Positions 23,097 through 35,618 of a stretch of 64,000 bases of DNA are shown here, piece by piece (positions within the stretch are counted from its first letter, which is position 1; the number at the start of each line of letters is the position of its first letter). Source of the stretch: Hydrangea macrophylla (Eukaryota; Streptophyta; Magnoliopsida; Cornales; Hydrangeaceae); the NCBI GenBank assembly GCA_033977485.1, contig CM066998.1, positions 26,351,501 through 26,415,500 of the forward strand, in the 5' to 3' direction. Below the pieces are notes generated by a model. That model did no database searches and was not told where the DNA came from. It worked only from the letters and a program-made list of their open reading frames with translations. Position numbers and translations under genes: made by a program.

Positions 23097-24743
23097 TAGT
23101 TTTATTTTCAAAACAAAGTAATACAGAAGTTTGACTCATAAGAAGCATCCTTAAAATCATCTTTTTACTGTGTCTGGTTCACCGCATTGCACTCTTGCAT
23201 TTCCCCCCTCCGACTGTGTCTGAAACGCGGCACTGACATTGTTCAGGTCTTGCTGTGCCAGGGCATAAGTCACCGTTAATACTGTACCTTCCAAGGTATA
23301 TCAAAAAGAGTAAAAACTTCCGTACTGTCTCTCTGACGGTATATTGGAACTCTCGTCAACGGACCCTCTTTGACTAAACCCAGCCTTTGCATATAGATTC
23401 CTGTAGAACCTTTCATAGGACTATTCATTTATCTTTTCAGATAGGACAATGTGATATAACTGCTGTATGCCCTGACGGGATTACCTGCGCGGTGGAGACG
23501 CTTATGTGGCATAGAACAGAACCTCTTTCTTATGATTCCCAAGGCAATCACTCATATGTGATCACATTGAGTTGACTTGCCTAGGCCCCATGATAAGGAT
23601 GTCTGCTCCATGCTCACAAAGATATACACCGCAAACCTTGTTTGGTGGTCCTGAGACATAGGAGTATGAAAATTTGCTAGACAGTATGATCACCATCATC
23701 ACCTATTCTCGTCGTATATCCTTATTTCTTCCAGAAACTCTACCCAACTCATCAGGATATCCCTGTTTCTCCTAAAAACTCTGTCCGAATCACCCAGATT
23801 TCCTAGAAATCCCTATTTCTCCCCAGATTACCCAGAAATCTCAATTTCTTCTAGAAAGTCCGATATATTTATGTTCCCACAGATATTCTTGCTTCCCCCA
23901 GAATACCCAGAAACCTCAATTTTTCTTAGAAACTCTATTATACTTGTTTCTCCCAGAAACTATGTCCGACTTACCCAGTTATACCTGTTCTCCCAGAAGC
24001 TCTGTCCAAATCTCTCAGATTACCCAAAAATCTCAATTTCTCCCAAAAACTCTGGTATACTTGTTTCTCCCAGAAACCCTGTCCAACTTACCCAAATTTT
24101 CATGTTTTCCCATAAGCTCTATCCAAATCTCCAAGATTTCCCAAAAATTCCAGCAACTCCATCCAAACTTCCCAAAAATGCCTAGATGTACCAATTTCTC
24201 CCGGAAATTCTGATTTCCCAATTTCTCCTAGAAGCTCAGTCCAAATCAACCAGAAATCCCTATTTCTCCTAAAAACTCAAATGACTTCTAGAAATTTCTC
24301 CGAATCTTCCAAATCCCTATTTCTCCCAGAAACTCTGTCCAAAATTCCCGAAGTATCCCGAAAATCCCTGTTATCCCTTGGTGATCACACTGGAAAGTAA
24401 GGTTAGCACACTCTATATGGCTAGGGCCTTATTTGTTTAGCTGCTATCTGTTAGGAATAGGAGCATCATATAGATTAGGGCTTACATCCGCATGCTTGCC
24501 TCGTATGCATGCACCATTCCTATCAGTCTACACGCACTATCTTAGTCAGTCTGTACACAAGTCAGTCCACGTTTGTTAACATCACTGTCATTGTCTCCCC
24601 AGTCATCACTATCAGAATCTAATACACTCTTCTCGAATATATAGGTCATTATAGATTCCCAAAGTCAGCCACTGAGATCCCCATCCTGGGTCAGAAGTTT
24701 GAACAGTCGTTTGGTCAAGATCTGCCCGCCAAGTTACTTCAAC
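23097..24743 (+). mobile_element. Element D leader
   Basis: About 1.6 kb without a convincing gene. Degenerate repeats of the 'tttctcccagaaactctgtcc' type fill 23690-24370, the + strand counterpart of 12110-12780 in B. Short open frames here are repeat by-products. Confidence 0.7.
23690..24370 (+). repeat. Degenerate 'tttctcccagaaactctg' repeat in D leader
   Basis: Many loose copies of a 35-60 bp unit with 'ctgtttctcccagaaactctgtcc'. It is shared in reverse with B, so it predates both insertions. Confidence 0.7.
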
Positions 24744-26018
24744 ATGAATCAAGAAGAATTGGAAAATAAGGTCACTGTGTTGGGAACAACCATAAACCAG
24801 CAATCTGATCGCCTGGCCCAAGTTTTGAGTTTTATGGAAGAACTGAAACAACAGCAGCCACAGTACCCACCTGGTTTCCCACCACAACCAGGGTTCATAC
24901 CACCACCACCGCCTGAGTTTGGACCGCCTCCCGAGAATAATGGGGAAGAAGACTGGTTTCAAGGGGTCCCGCCGCTTGCATATGAGAAGAAGCTCCAGGA
25001 GAAAATGGACAAAGTTGACAAGCTTGAAAGTGTGTTGAGGAAGAGTAAAGGGGTTGATGATTACATGTTAGACCTGGAAGGCCTCTTTGAGCCCATCAAA
25101 CTAAGGCTGCCCGAGAACTTCGAAATGCTTGAAATTGATCATTTTGACGGAACAGGGAATCCAAAAAGTCACATCAAGTTGCGCATGAGCATTTTCCAAT
25201 CGATGGACTGCACTCATGAGCACATTACGATGCTGTTCCCGCAAACCCTTAAGAATGCCGCACTATCCTGGTTCCTAACCCTTGAAGCCTCCAAGACCCG
25301 AGTCTGGGAAGACGTTGCTAGAACTTTTATTGATCACTACTCTTACAACCAAGAGTTTGATATCACCATCCGGGATCTAGAGACTACCAGGCAGAACTTC
25401 AATGAGTCCTTCACTGCGTTCTTGAGCAGATAGAGGAATAAAGTGGCTCAAATGATCCACAGACCTGTTGAAAAAGAGCAAGTACATATGCTGGTCAAGA
25501 AAATGCAACCAGTATATCATGACAAGCTATTCCACCAATCCATCTCCACATTAGAAGAGCTATTTGAAATAGGCACCAGAATAGAGGATGCCATCAGAGA
25601 AGGAAAGTTCAAAAAGGATGAACCCCAACACCAGTTCAAGAGACCTAACTACCCCCTGGACTCCCCAGATATCAATGCACTTAGCAACCAATCAATGGCC
25701 TGCGCCCTTCGTCCATACCAGTCCATTCTGCCAAATTGCCCAAAAGGCCCTCGCGAATTCTCTAAACTTGATGTTCCTCTTTCCATAGCCTTGGACCACC
25801 TACTCAAAAAGGGCCACCTGCAGCTCCTCTCTCATAAGCCGCTACCAGATCCTATACCCTCCCACTACAACATGAGCCTACGATGTGCTTATTACCAAAA
25901 TCTAGGACATACCACCGATCAGTGCATCCGCCTCCGCCATGACATTCAGAACCTTATAGAAGATGTCCCCTATCCTAATCCCATCCACTATCTTGGCTTA
26001 GACCAACCGATCGAATGA
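24744..26018 (+). pseudogene. gag of element D with one in-frame stop
   Basis: Capsid-type protein of about 424 codons. The chosen start is the methionine of MNQEELENKVTVLG; the frame is open 15 codons further upstream. Domains in order: an N-terminal coiled coil, a proline-rich linker (PPGFPPQPGF, PPPPPEFGPPP), a second coiled coil after PPLAYEKKLQEKMDKV, a retrotransposon gag core (FDGTGNPKSHI, ALSWFLTLEAS, TFIDHYSYNQ), and a C-terminal Cys-His box (CAYYQNLGHTTDQC) with RLRHDIQNLI. One TAG at 25431-25433 falls where the context SR-x-RNK suggests a tryptophan, consistent with a single G-to-A change. Both sides of the stop are in one frame. No protease or pol follows. Confidence 0.85.
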
Positions 26019-28269
26019 TCCCTTCCGTCAATGCTAATGAATGTTGAAGCTACGCAGTAAAGTGATGGTGTTTGGAACTTCTGCTAAAAAAAAAGAATAA
26101 GAATAATAAATGGGTCGCAAAGACACTCTATTTGAGACTGGGTCGAGTCAAGTTGAGTCTGTTCTATGTTCCGAGTCCATTTCAATTCTAGTCTTGTGAT
26201 CGAGTCTGTCTGTCATCGAGTTGTTAATAAGTCTGTAAACCTTCTCTATTGATGGAATGAAATTTCATTTTGCTTAATCTGATGTGCCTAGTCATAAATG
26301 CATGAATCACTAAACTGAAGTGTCACTTTTCAAATTACCATGGATATTACTCTGCTAATAATTTTTCTACAACAAAACAAAGAAGAATCCTGAAAGGTTA
26401 AAGTCGATTTCACACTGACACTGATAAAGAGCTGAGAATTGAATAGTCTTACTTTAAGAATTTAAAGATGCTCTTGCCTCAATCTTGAAAAGACATACTT
26501 GAAACTGACTTGGGGCTTGCCCAACACCCTTTTTCCACCATTTCGAAGCCTTAAGCCCAATCCAATTGAGAGCCACGCAATCTGTCCGATTGAAAGCAAT
26601 GCAAACTTAGCCCTTGATGGTAGTCAAACATTTCAGTGAGTTTCATCTCCACTTTAAAAAAAATAAAAAGAAAGAAAAATAAAAGAAAAGAAAAGAAAAG
26701 AAAAAGCTCGCTAGGTTGAAAACCCGAAAGGGCACCTAGGCAAAAGTTAGAGCTGAAAAAGGTGTTGATTTCCAAAATCTGACCCTAGCCAGTCAAAATG
26801 TTGGAGAAAATTTTGATGAAACAAATGAGAGAATCATACGCTTCAAGATACATCTTAAGAACGTGCCAAGATCATATTTCAAAAGGCACGGAATGACCAC
26901 AAATAAATTCCAAGAGCTGACATGCACATTCTGGAATTCTGAGATTGCGATTGAAAGATCTCACAAGAATCGACTACATTAAAAAGAAAAATTGACTGGC
27001 TAGGCGAAAGTGAAAAGGATCAATCCTCAAAACAAAACAAAACGAAAAGAAAAAGAAAAAGAAAAGAAAGGGAGATTGAAACTGAATCCTTTTATTCAAA
27101 GCTACCACAAGTGGCTCAAGTTTGAACTTATTTGACGATTGGTTTGAGAAACCCTTATACCCAATTTCTTTCAAGCCCTGACAAGAACTACGCTCGACCT
27201 AATTCCCACTCAGGGATACGTAGGCAACCGCATCGGTTCGGTCGACACCATCATAATCAACCCCCCTTCTTTCAAGATTTTGGCCCGAACTACGTTGGAC
27301 CTGATCCCCGCTAGGGGGTATGTAGGCAGACTTTCAAAAAGAAAAGAAGGATGGCTCACTAGGTCGAAAATCCGAAAGGACACTTAGGCAAAAATTAGAG
27401 TTAAATCCAAGGTAAGCAATAACAAAAGAGAGAAAAGAGCTTGCTAGGTCACCTCACTGGTGCCTAGGCAAAAGTTATGAGCATTTGAGAGATTAAAGTC
27501 ACGGTCCATGCCTCAAGCTAGAAAATCACCTTCCACACTAGGGGCAAACTTCGGCTACCCGCCTCGTTTGCCTGACTTTTACTACCTACCCTTCATACAA
27601 GGGGCAAACTTCGGTCACCTACCTCGTTTGCCCAAAACCTCCAATAAACCATCATCCAAACTAGGGGCAAACTTCGGTCACCCACCTCGTTTGCTTAAGA
27701 ATTCCACTTTGTACACCTCAAACTACGGGCAAACTCCGTTTGCCTAACACAATCCCTTCACACCAAGGGCGAGTTTTCAAGTTACCAAATTGTTTTGAAA
27801 ATTTTGAAATAGAGCATCTATTACTCTAAAAGCTAAGGCACTAATTCAAAGCACTTCCTGGGAGAAGTAGAAAATTGACTAGATCACTAGGGAGGAATTT
27901 TCAAAAATTAGATTTATCAGCAAAGTGCTACCATGTTAAGATGAGGGGTGAACACCAAAAGAGAAATGGTACATCGTTTATGACAAAAGCACATCAAGTT
28001 TTGACAAGACGAGCTTGTTTTATTTTGGTGTCAAATGTGCCGTCCTCGTGCGGCAATGTCTGTCAAGTTTTTGAGTCTGTTGTAGTCTCAAATGTGTAAG
28101 TCAACAGTGACTAATAAAATTTTCAAATCAAGTTATAAAGAGCATGCCAATACAAGCAGGAGTACCAAACACCATTACTGCACTAGTTAAGGCGTCAGCA
28201 TGAGAAGCGTCCAAACTTAGGGCAAATGCGAATTTCATCCCTTTCCAAACCATCGAAAGTTGACCATCA
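26019..28269 (+). mobile_element. Element D post-gag region, no pol
   Basis: Non-coding and collinear in reverse with 8616-11079 of B. It contains a purine-rich A/G run (26655-26706), one and a half copies of the 101-bp unit (27180-27330) and four copies of the GGCAAAC unit (27530-27750). No protease, RT or integrase motif was found on either strand. Confidence 0.7.
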
Positions 28270-28480
28270 TCTCCTTGCAACATAAGTCCATGAGTGGCTA
28301 TTGATCTTCCTTAATGCAACATAAGTCCATGAGTGGCTGTTGATCACCTTCCCTCATCCATGCAACATAAGTCCATGAGTGGCTGTTGATTACCTTCCCT
28401 CATCCATGCAACATAAGTCCATGAGTGGCTATTGATTTTCCTTTATCTCCAAGCAACATAAGTCCATGAGTGGCTATTGA
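28270..28480 (+). repeat. Short tandem repeat in D, homologous to B's 7960-8615 array
   Basis: Five copies of 'caacataagtccatgagtgg' separated by 'ctgttgatcaccttccctcatccatg'-like spacers. B has about fifteen copies of the reverse complement. Confidence 0.8.
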
Positions 28481-28659
28481 TTGATCTTGGATTGGGCACC
28501 ACAAAGATTTGATCAACCGCGAGTGATTCAGAGATGGATCCCAGTTCTGGGCCAGCAAGATTTAATCAACTATGAGAGATTCGAATTTGAATCCTGGTTC
28601 CCAGTTAAGAGAAGTAGTTGAAGGGAGATCCCAGAAAGAGTCGCTTCATCCCCAGCAGA

Positions 28660-29410
28660 TTCAGTTTAATCCCCAGCAAGCATATCGATTTGTACATCAT
28701 CAGTTCAATCTATGACAGTCACAGTAGTTCAATGTCGACTCGTCATCTCGATTCATACATCGTCAGTTCAATCATGACAGTCACAGTAGTTCACTGTCGA
28801 CTCGTCATCTCGATTTGTACATTGTTAGTTCAATCATGACAGTCACAGTAGTTCACTGTCGACTCATCATATCGATTCGTACATCGTCAGTTCAATCTAT
28901 GACAGTCACAGTAGTTCACCGTCGACTCGTTATCTCGATTTGTACATCGTCAGTTCAATCATGACAGCCATAGTAGTTCACTGTCGGCTCATCATCTCGA
29001 TTCGTACATCGGCAATTCAATCCTGACAGTCACAGTAGTTCACTGTCAATTAGTCATCTCGATTCGTACATCGTCAGTTCAATCTATGACAGTCACAGTA
29101 GTTCACTGTCGACTCGTCGTCTCGATTCGTACATCGTCAGTTCAATCCATGACAGTCACAGTAGTTCACTATCGACTCGTCATCTCGATTCGTACATCGT
29201 CAGTGCAATCCATGGCAGTCACAGTAGTTCACTGTCGACTCGTCATCATCAGTCCAATCCATGACAGTCACAGTAGTTCGTTGTTGACTCGTCACCTTAA
29301 TTAGTGCATGGTCAATTCTTCTGATCACAGTTAGTCCAACCGTTGGTCCAACCCATGACAGTGACATAGCTCACTAACTACTCGTCATCTCAATTCGTGC
29401 ATCGTCAGTA
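28660..29410 (+). repeat. ~62-bp tandem array in element D 3' UTR
   Basis: About eleven copies of a 62-63 bp unit containing 'catctcgattcgtacatcgtc' and 'gacagtcacagtagttcact'. Copies of 'catctcgatt'-type text lie at 28744, 28806, 28868 and 28931. The last copies are diverged or shortened. No such array was seen in B or in the visible part of A. Confidence 0.85.
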
Positions 29411-30097
29411 TGTTGTGTCCATCATTCTCATTCAAAATCTTGGGCTTCCATTAATGGTGCTTCTGTGTCCGTCGCTTGACATCTCTGGTTTTCATTTCTT
29501 GAGTTCTTAGGGTTTCTGTGTCTAGGACTTCCATGTCCATCGGTTATTTGCCAAATTTCATCTTTGATTAACGTCCTCAGGGACCCCACATCTGATTACA
29601 TTCGCTTACGAAGCACACTTCCCAAAATTTAGAAGTTTGCTCCAAGACCCCAAGTCTTCAAACCTTGGAGTCCTTATTCTGGTCAATAACTGCATCACAG
29701 TCAGAAACACTAGCACGACACAATTCCACTCGGAGTAGGTACACCCTACAGTACTAGCTCATACTAGGATCAGAACACTAGGCATGATAGGACTCATGAC
29801 ACAATTCATATCACATCTATGCATTGCATACCATCCTTATAACATAGCATCTGCCTGTCTTGTTGTGCATGTGCGATTTATTCCTTTGTGCCCTGAACTA
29901 CATCCTAGTCTGATTCCCCTTGGAATACGTAGGCAGCTCATGCAGAGCACGTGCAGCACTGACTTCAGCATCATTGCATCTTTTGCAACGCTTTTTATCC
30001 TAAATCTATAGCCTCCAAAAAGTCATGTCTCTTCAAAGCTTTGGCACTCGCTAGCGACATGCGTTGCCTCGCAAGTTCATGCCAAAGAGGGGCAAAC
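29411..30097 (+). mobile_element. Element D distal 3' UTR and PPT
   Basis: Non-coding, homologous to A's 17573-18055. It ends with PPT CCAAAGAGGGGCAAAC (30082-30097) before the LTR. Weak tandem phrases ('gtgtcc-t-g', 29430-29560) are visible; no gene is. Confidence 0.8.
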
Positions 30098-33000
30098 TGT
30101 AGACATCCCATTTTATCGACTATCAGATTTAGGAGACCCATAGCTTGGTGGTTCACAATAATCGAAAAAGACTCAAAAGGACTCCTGGAAACTAGTTCTA
30201 TTTCTCAAAATGCTCAGAATGACCAAAATGCCCCAAAAAGCCCGAAAACTCCCAGATTTGGTCCCAAAGTTCTGGAAACATGCTATGTCGTAAGAAAAGT
30301 AAAAAAAGAGTTTTTAAGTAAAATCAAATGAAATCGTCAGCTCCCAGAGACCCCCGGAAGTCCCGAAAGTTCCCGGAAAGTCCCTGTTGACCGGTTTGAC
30401 CAGGTTGACCAAAGTTTGACCAAGTTTGACCAAAATCGTCCAAATTCACCAGGATCATTCTAGATCATGTGAAAAGTATTAAAATGAGTTTTAAAAGAAG
30501 ATCGCACGAAAACGTCAACTCCTAGGAGCTTCCAGAGGTTCCCAGAACTTCCCGGGAATCCCAGGTTTGACCAGTTTGACCAAAATTTGACTTTGAAACC
30601 AGAGCACCATAACAATTTTCAAACAATTTTCATGGATACTAGAGGTCAATAGTTTTTCGACAGTATGTCACACACAATTTTTGGATTTAAAACGAGTTTA
30701 TTATGAATTTTTGAAGGTGAAAAACGAGATCAAATCGGCTTTTATCGCAAATACCGCAAAACTTTTCAAAGTGACCTATCTCCAAACTATTTTTTATGTA
30801 AAATAGACTCCATAACCTTTCCAACGGTATATTACAACCTCAATTTAGAGTTTGTATGCATTTTCTGTGAATTTCGGACGTAATAGGGCCTTTTCGTGAA
30901 TACCGGAACCTCTGGGGGCCCAAACGTAAATTTTTGGGCATCTGAGGAGCAGTGCTGCTGCGGCACTGGCCCACTGCCGCCGCGGCACAGACCCAGTGCC
31001 TCCGCGGGACTCAACCCTCGCAGAGTCCATTTTTGTAATTTTTTTGGGGGTTCAATTTGATTAATTGAAAGCCAAAACGACATAGTTTTGTGTTCACAGA
31101 TGTTTGGGACAATAGGAACACTTTCTAAATCCCAAAACCACCCCAAATTGGCCTATATAAACCCCCCATTGCTCTTCATTTTGGGGGGGCCAAGTGCAAA
31201 GCTTGAAAAGTTGTAAAGAAGAATAGAGATAGAGATAGGTTTAGAAGAGAGAAAGCGAGCTTCTCCCATTGATTTTCCATAAGAAAGTGAGTTTTAATCT
31301 TGTTTTCTTCCATTATTCTTCTATATACTTCACATTCAAAGTCCACCCCAACCTTCATTCTTGAGCATTCATGAGATAGGAAGCTACTTCCATGTCCAAA
31401 TGTCAAAATCTATGAGAGAAACACCAAGCTATAAGTCCAAAATCACATTGATTATCATCTATTGATTGCTATTTACTTGCTTGTTTATATATGTGTTCAT
31501 CTCTTCTTCCCCCATTTCTTCTTGGTTTTTCTTTGATTACTTACTAGTTCATCATCATCTAAGTGATGACATGAAGTTTGAGGTGAGTGAATCCTTATAG
31601 ATAGTAGCTCTTAACCTCAAAAACATGTTTGATAAATGATGATTAAAACCTCAATACTTCCAAAGTATTCTTGGGGTTATGCTCAAATGAAAATAAATCT
31701 CTCCAACAATCTTGGAGGCTCTTGATGATGAGTTTGATGTTGGCATTTTAAGTGGCTATAACCTTCATTGAGTATTGAAAATATACTTTCAAAACCTCTA
31801 TTTCAAAACCCCTCTTAAAACCCCTCATTTTGATATCAAGAAAGAAAACTCTAGTTTTTCCCAAAATCTTCAAAATAGTGAGTTAAAACAGTGAATGATC
31901 CGAGTTCAAAGATTTCTCTAGAACTCAATACTCAATGTATGGATGCAATACCACTTGAAAAGTCTTCCTAACTCATTAGAGAACACCCATGACTTTTGGT
32001 TTGACTTGGAAATACTTGAAAATGGTCCATTTGGACCCAAACATTCTCTTCAGATATTCTGTTTTTGCTGTCACAGTAGCTTGGTCTACTCTCCACTTGT
32101 TTTACATAAACATTTTCCAAGAGGGGTGATCCTAACTTATTTTTCCTTTGAACTTCAGTGTCTTAGGAAACCTTCTGTATAATATGGGCCTCTGGATATT
32201 TTGTTTTCATTTTCTAAGATTTTCTAAGATTTTAGTCGACAATACGGACTCTGTTTCTGACTAACCTCTATTGTTTATATGATTTCTCTCAATCTGTAAT
32301 AGTTATTAAAGATTAGATTTTTGGGTTGTGTTCTAGACACAATAAGGAATATATCCATAAACAATCATGCATTGAAAACATTTCTAACCTCTCTTTTCCA
32401 TTTTCAAAAGATCTAGTTACTGTTTTGTCCACTATTCACAGCAAGCACATTTTAACTTTCATTCTTTGATTTGATGCTTGCATGCACTCCAAATTAGCTC
32501 ATGTCTTAGGAAGTAGTTCATACTACATTTGTACATATCTTACGATTATTTCATTCATTCATTCATACACATCCTAGACTTCTAAGTCATTCTAGGAATC
32601 CATAAACACAAAGCACACTACAACCTTAGCACATTCTAGATACATACATTGCACCCATGCAAAGATTTGGGGCTTTTGTGACTCCTAATCTAAGAAGATT
32701 ATAAGGAACAAATTTGATCACACATCCATGCTTCCCCTCGATCTAATCATCCTTTCTCATCCGTCCCGGGGATTGAGAGGTCTTCTTTTCTCAAAGATTA
32801 ACATGCATCATACTAGCTTGCTAAGCATATTTCAATTTTTTCATTTATTTGTTTCAAGAACAATTCATGTCCCCTTTAGATTAGGGAAACTTAATTACTT
32901 GATACATGATTAGATGATTTTTCCTAGGTTTGTTTTGTGTGATCTTTCACTTTGCATTGTGTGATACTTCGCTTAGATCTTATGAATGATATCCTATCTT

Positions 33001-33370
33001 TAGATCTTCCATTTTAAATTTTCTTATGTGATGTAATATACTATCATAGTATTAATTGTTGAATCAAACATAGTATAAGATGATTATTTGGATACTAATT
33101 GAGACCCGTCGAAAGACGGTGCGAGTTAAGGGTGTTTTAGTCACGACAAAGGCTCCTTCCTCTCTCGTACCAAAACTCCGAGCCAAGTTCTTTGGTTATG
33201 AAGGGCCGGTGCCCTTTATCCGTTTGGGTGAGTCAAAATTAGGTTTCTTGGTTCCTTAAAGACCAAGTGGCGACTCTGTATCTGTTTTCAACTAACCATT
33301 TTCTTTCTTTGATCCAAATCAAATTTTAAACAAAAACAAACAAGTGGATGAGCGATTCCGCGTGTCCTCA
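30098..33370 (+). repeat. Element D 3' LTR (3273 bp)
   Basis: TGTAGACATCC...GTGTCCTCA. The terminal CA is intact. TATA at 31154-31161, TTGACC repeats at about 30385-30430 and 30560-30590, GC hairpins at 30950-31015. Confidence 0.95.
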
Positions 33371-33375
33371 CTCGC
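33371..33375. repeat. Right TSD of element D (ctcgc)
   Basis: Matches the uninterrupted sequence in C's 3' LTR (46441-46445 region); the left copy is mutated to cttgc. Confidence 0.9.
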
Positions 33376-33625
33376 CCCCATCGAGGGGATCACATTCTTA
33401 ACAAACAGAATAGCATATACACTCATCTCATACGCATACACCCAGCCGGTATAACTGGTAGTGCAGCCCCAGTTGTTAGCTCACCAGGCCCGTCGGTGAT
33501 CTGCTAGTGAAGCGCACTGACGCACCCGTGGACGTAGGTCACCTTATTAACGGGGCTGAACCACATATAATTATTTGTGTTACAATCTCTCTCTCTCTCT
33601 CTCTTACCAATTTTCGGCATCATCA
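33376..33625 (+). repeat. Element C 5' LTR, second part
   Basis: Homologous to 46446-46691. It ends with a CT microsatellite (about 33585-33604) and CGGCATCATCA. The PBS follows after three bases. Confidence 0.92.
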
Positions 33626-33628
33626 GTT

Positions 33629-33646
33629 TGGCGCCGTCTGTGGGAA
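33629..33646 (+). other. Primer-binding site of element C
   Basis: TGGCGCCGTCTGTGGGAA directly after LTR end plus GTT. This type of site is common in plant Tat-group elements; the tRNA was not identified. Confidence 0.8.
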
Positions 33647-33687
33647 ACGACAAGTCTTCTCATCAAAAAAATTCTTGACTGATCAAT

Positions 33688-35618
33688 ATGTCGCCGAAGA
33701 TGGGTAAGAAGAACACTGCTCCGGTTGGTCAGGAGAACTTGTAGCTCGAGTAGCAAGCCGCCTCCATGACCTCCGAGCAGATGACAGCAGCGCTCGCGCA
33801 ACTCTTGGAAGGCCAACAGCAGACCCAGCAGTAAATCGAAGTATTGCTGACCTTGCAGGAGAAGCGCCCTCAATCAGAGAACCAGACCGGGAAGAGTGCC
33901 CCCGACCGGGAGCACACAAGAGTCTGGAATCATAACCACTCTGCACCAGTGTCCCCGTCAGATTGGGAGCACGCCCGAGAAGGTGACCGTAGCAGAGCGC
34001 CAAAGCACCCTAGGAAGCAAGCTCGGACCAATCCTCGTCAGGTTGACGCGCCTCCAGGGGGGAGGGACCAGGGCCGAAGCCCAAGGAATCAGCCAGGAAC
34101 CCTCCGGCCGGGAGCCGGGGAGACCTTAGGCATACAATTACCTGGAGCCGAATTCTATCCCCGAGGTCAACACGCTTCAAAGAGGAAGCCTCATCGTCTG
34201 ATCCGACTTACTGCTCGGGTATTGAACGGAAGACTGAGCGGGAAGATGTGAACGCTCAAATACAGGGCCTGTAGAAACAAATCAAGCAGCTGAGCTATAA
34301 GTAGCATCCTGACCATACCAACACGGAGACCGAGTCACCCTATACCGCTCAGGTTATCGAGTTCCCCATCTTGCGCAAGTTCAAGCCACCGCATCTCAGT
34401 TCTTACGACGGGATAGGGAGCCCAGTGGATCACATTCAAACCTATAGGGTCCAGATGGCGTTGGTTACCACCGTCGACGAATTGCTGTGCCTTGCCCTCC
34501 CTAGCACTCTCAAGGGGCCAGCAGTGCAGTGGTTCCACGCCCTCAAGCCCCGAACGGTTGATGACTTCAAGACGCTGAGCAAGATGTTCATTAACCAGTT
34601 TGTAGGGATACTCGACCGGTCGCAGCCGGATACTCAGCTTTTGACTGTCAAACAGCAAAAGGGTGAATCCCTAAGGGAGTATATGGATCGCTTCAATCAG
34701 CAGAGGCTCCAGATCCATAATTTGAATGAAACAGCAGTCATTATGGCCTTCTGCTCGGGAGTTCAACACACCAAGGTTGCTACGTCATTCCATCGAGATC
34801 GACCGATAACCCTGATGGAGCTCTCGGAGAGGGTTGGAAAGTACATAGACACGGAAGAGTTCCTTAAGTCTAAACGCACCGGCTAAATGGGAGACAAGTC
34901 CCCAAAAGCCAAACGGCGGCGTGAGGACTCTGAGAAGGGCCTGGTTAAAAAACTCAAGCAAGACTAGCAGAGAGGAAGTCGGGATCAGCCTCAAATCGCT
35001 TTCATACCTCTGTCCCGACCAATCCACGAGGTTATGGCGGCCGCCGAGGCGCAGAGGTTACTTCAACAGCCGGTAAAGCTCAAAGCCCCGCCCGGGAAGA
35101 GGAATCGGGACAAGTTTTGCCGCTTCCATAGAGATCACGGCCACAATATAGAGGACTGCTTTAAGTTAAAGATAGCAATTGAAAAATTGATCGAACAAGG
35201 TCATCTTGCAGAGTACGTCGCAACAGATGGACGGCCTGCGCAAGGAGCCCGAGCCCTCGGTCAAATACAGCCTCTCGGTCAAATTAATGTGATCTCCGGA
35301 GGAACATCAGGCGGCGGGGACTCACAGCCGGCACGGAAGAGGCATGCTCGGGCATCCCGGGCGGATGTCTGGCAGGTCCAATCCACCGGCTCCCCTCCAA
35401 CTGATGTTCTGACATTCACCTCCGACGATTTGCAGGGTGTCCACTGCCCCCATGATGACCCATTGGTTGTGACGCTTTCCATAGCCAATTACGTTGTCCA
35501 AAGGGTGTTGGTAGACACTAGCAGCTCGACCGACATCATGTTTATGGCAGCATTCGATCAGCTCGGGAAAGCCAGGGATCACGTTGGACCGATTTCTACT
35601 CCCCTAGTAGGTTTTTAA
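33688..35618 (+). pseudogene. Decayed gag-protease of element C
   Basis: The probable start is 33688 (MSPKMGKKNTAPVG). At least five stops (for example 33742-33744 and 33751-33753) and a frame change near 34250 break it. The gag core is at 34371-34886 (VQWFHALKPRTVDDFKTL, FNQQRL). A Cys-His box CRFHRDHGHNIEDC lies at about 35118-35160. The protease region near 35500-35535 reads LVDTSSSTDIMF, with Ser where the catalytic Asp-Thr-Gly would have Gly. The product would have been capsid and aspartic protease; this copy is inactive. Confidence 0.85.

Larger units (their letters stand above)
19810..33370 (+). mobile_element. Element D: gag-only Ogre-like retrotransposon inserted in C's 5' LTR
   Basis: 5' LTR 19810-23075, PBS 23079-23096, leader with degenerate repeats, gag 24744-26018, long 3' UTR with arrays, PPT 30082-30097, 3' LTR 30098-33370. 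TSDs match apart from one transition. No pol motif exists between gag and PPT, so the element is non-autonomous and would need protease, RT and integrase in trans. Structurally it fits the class of terminal-repeat elements that keep only gag (TR-GAG); that label is an inference. Confidence 0.92.

Noticed and set aside
24612..24962. 116-residue minus-strand open frame overlapping D's gag start
   Set aside because: Shadow of the proline-rich gag N-terminus on the other strand; no domain, and no counterpart in B.
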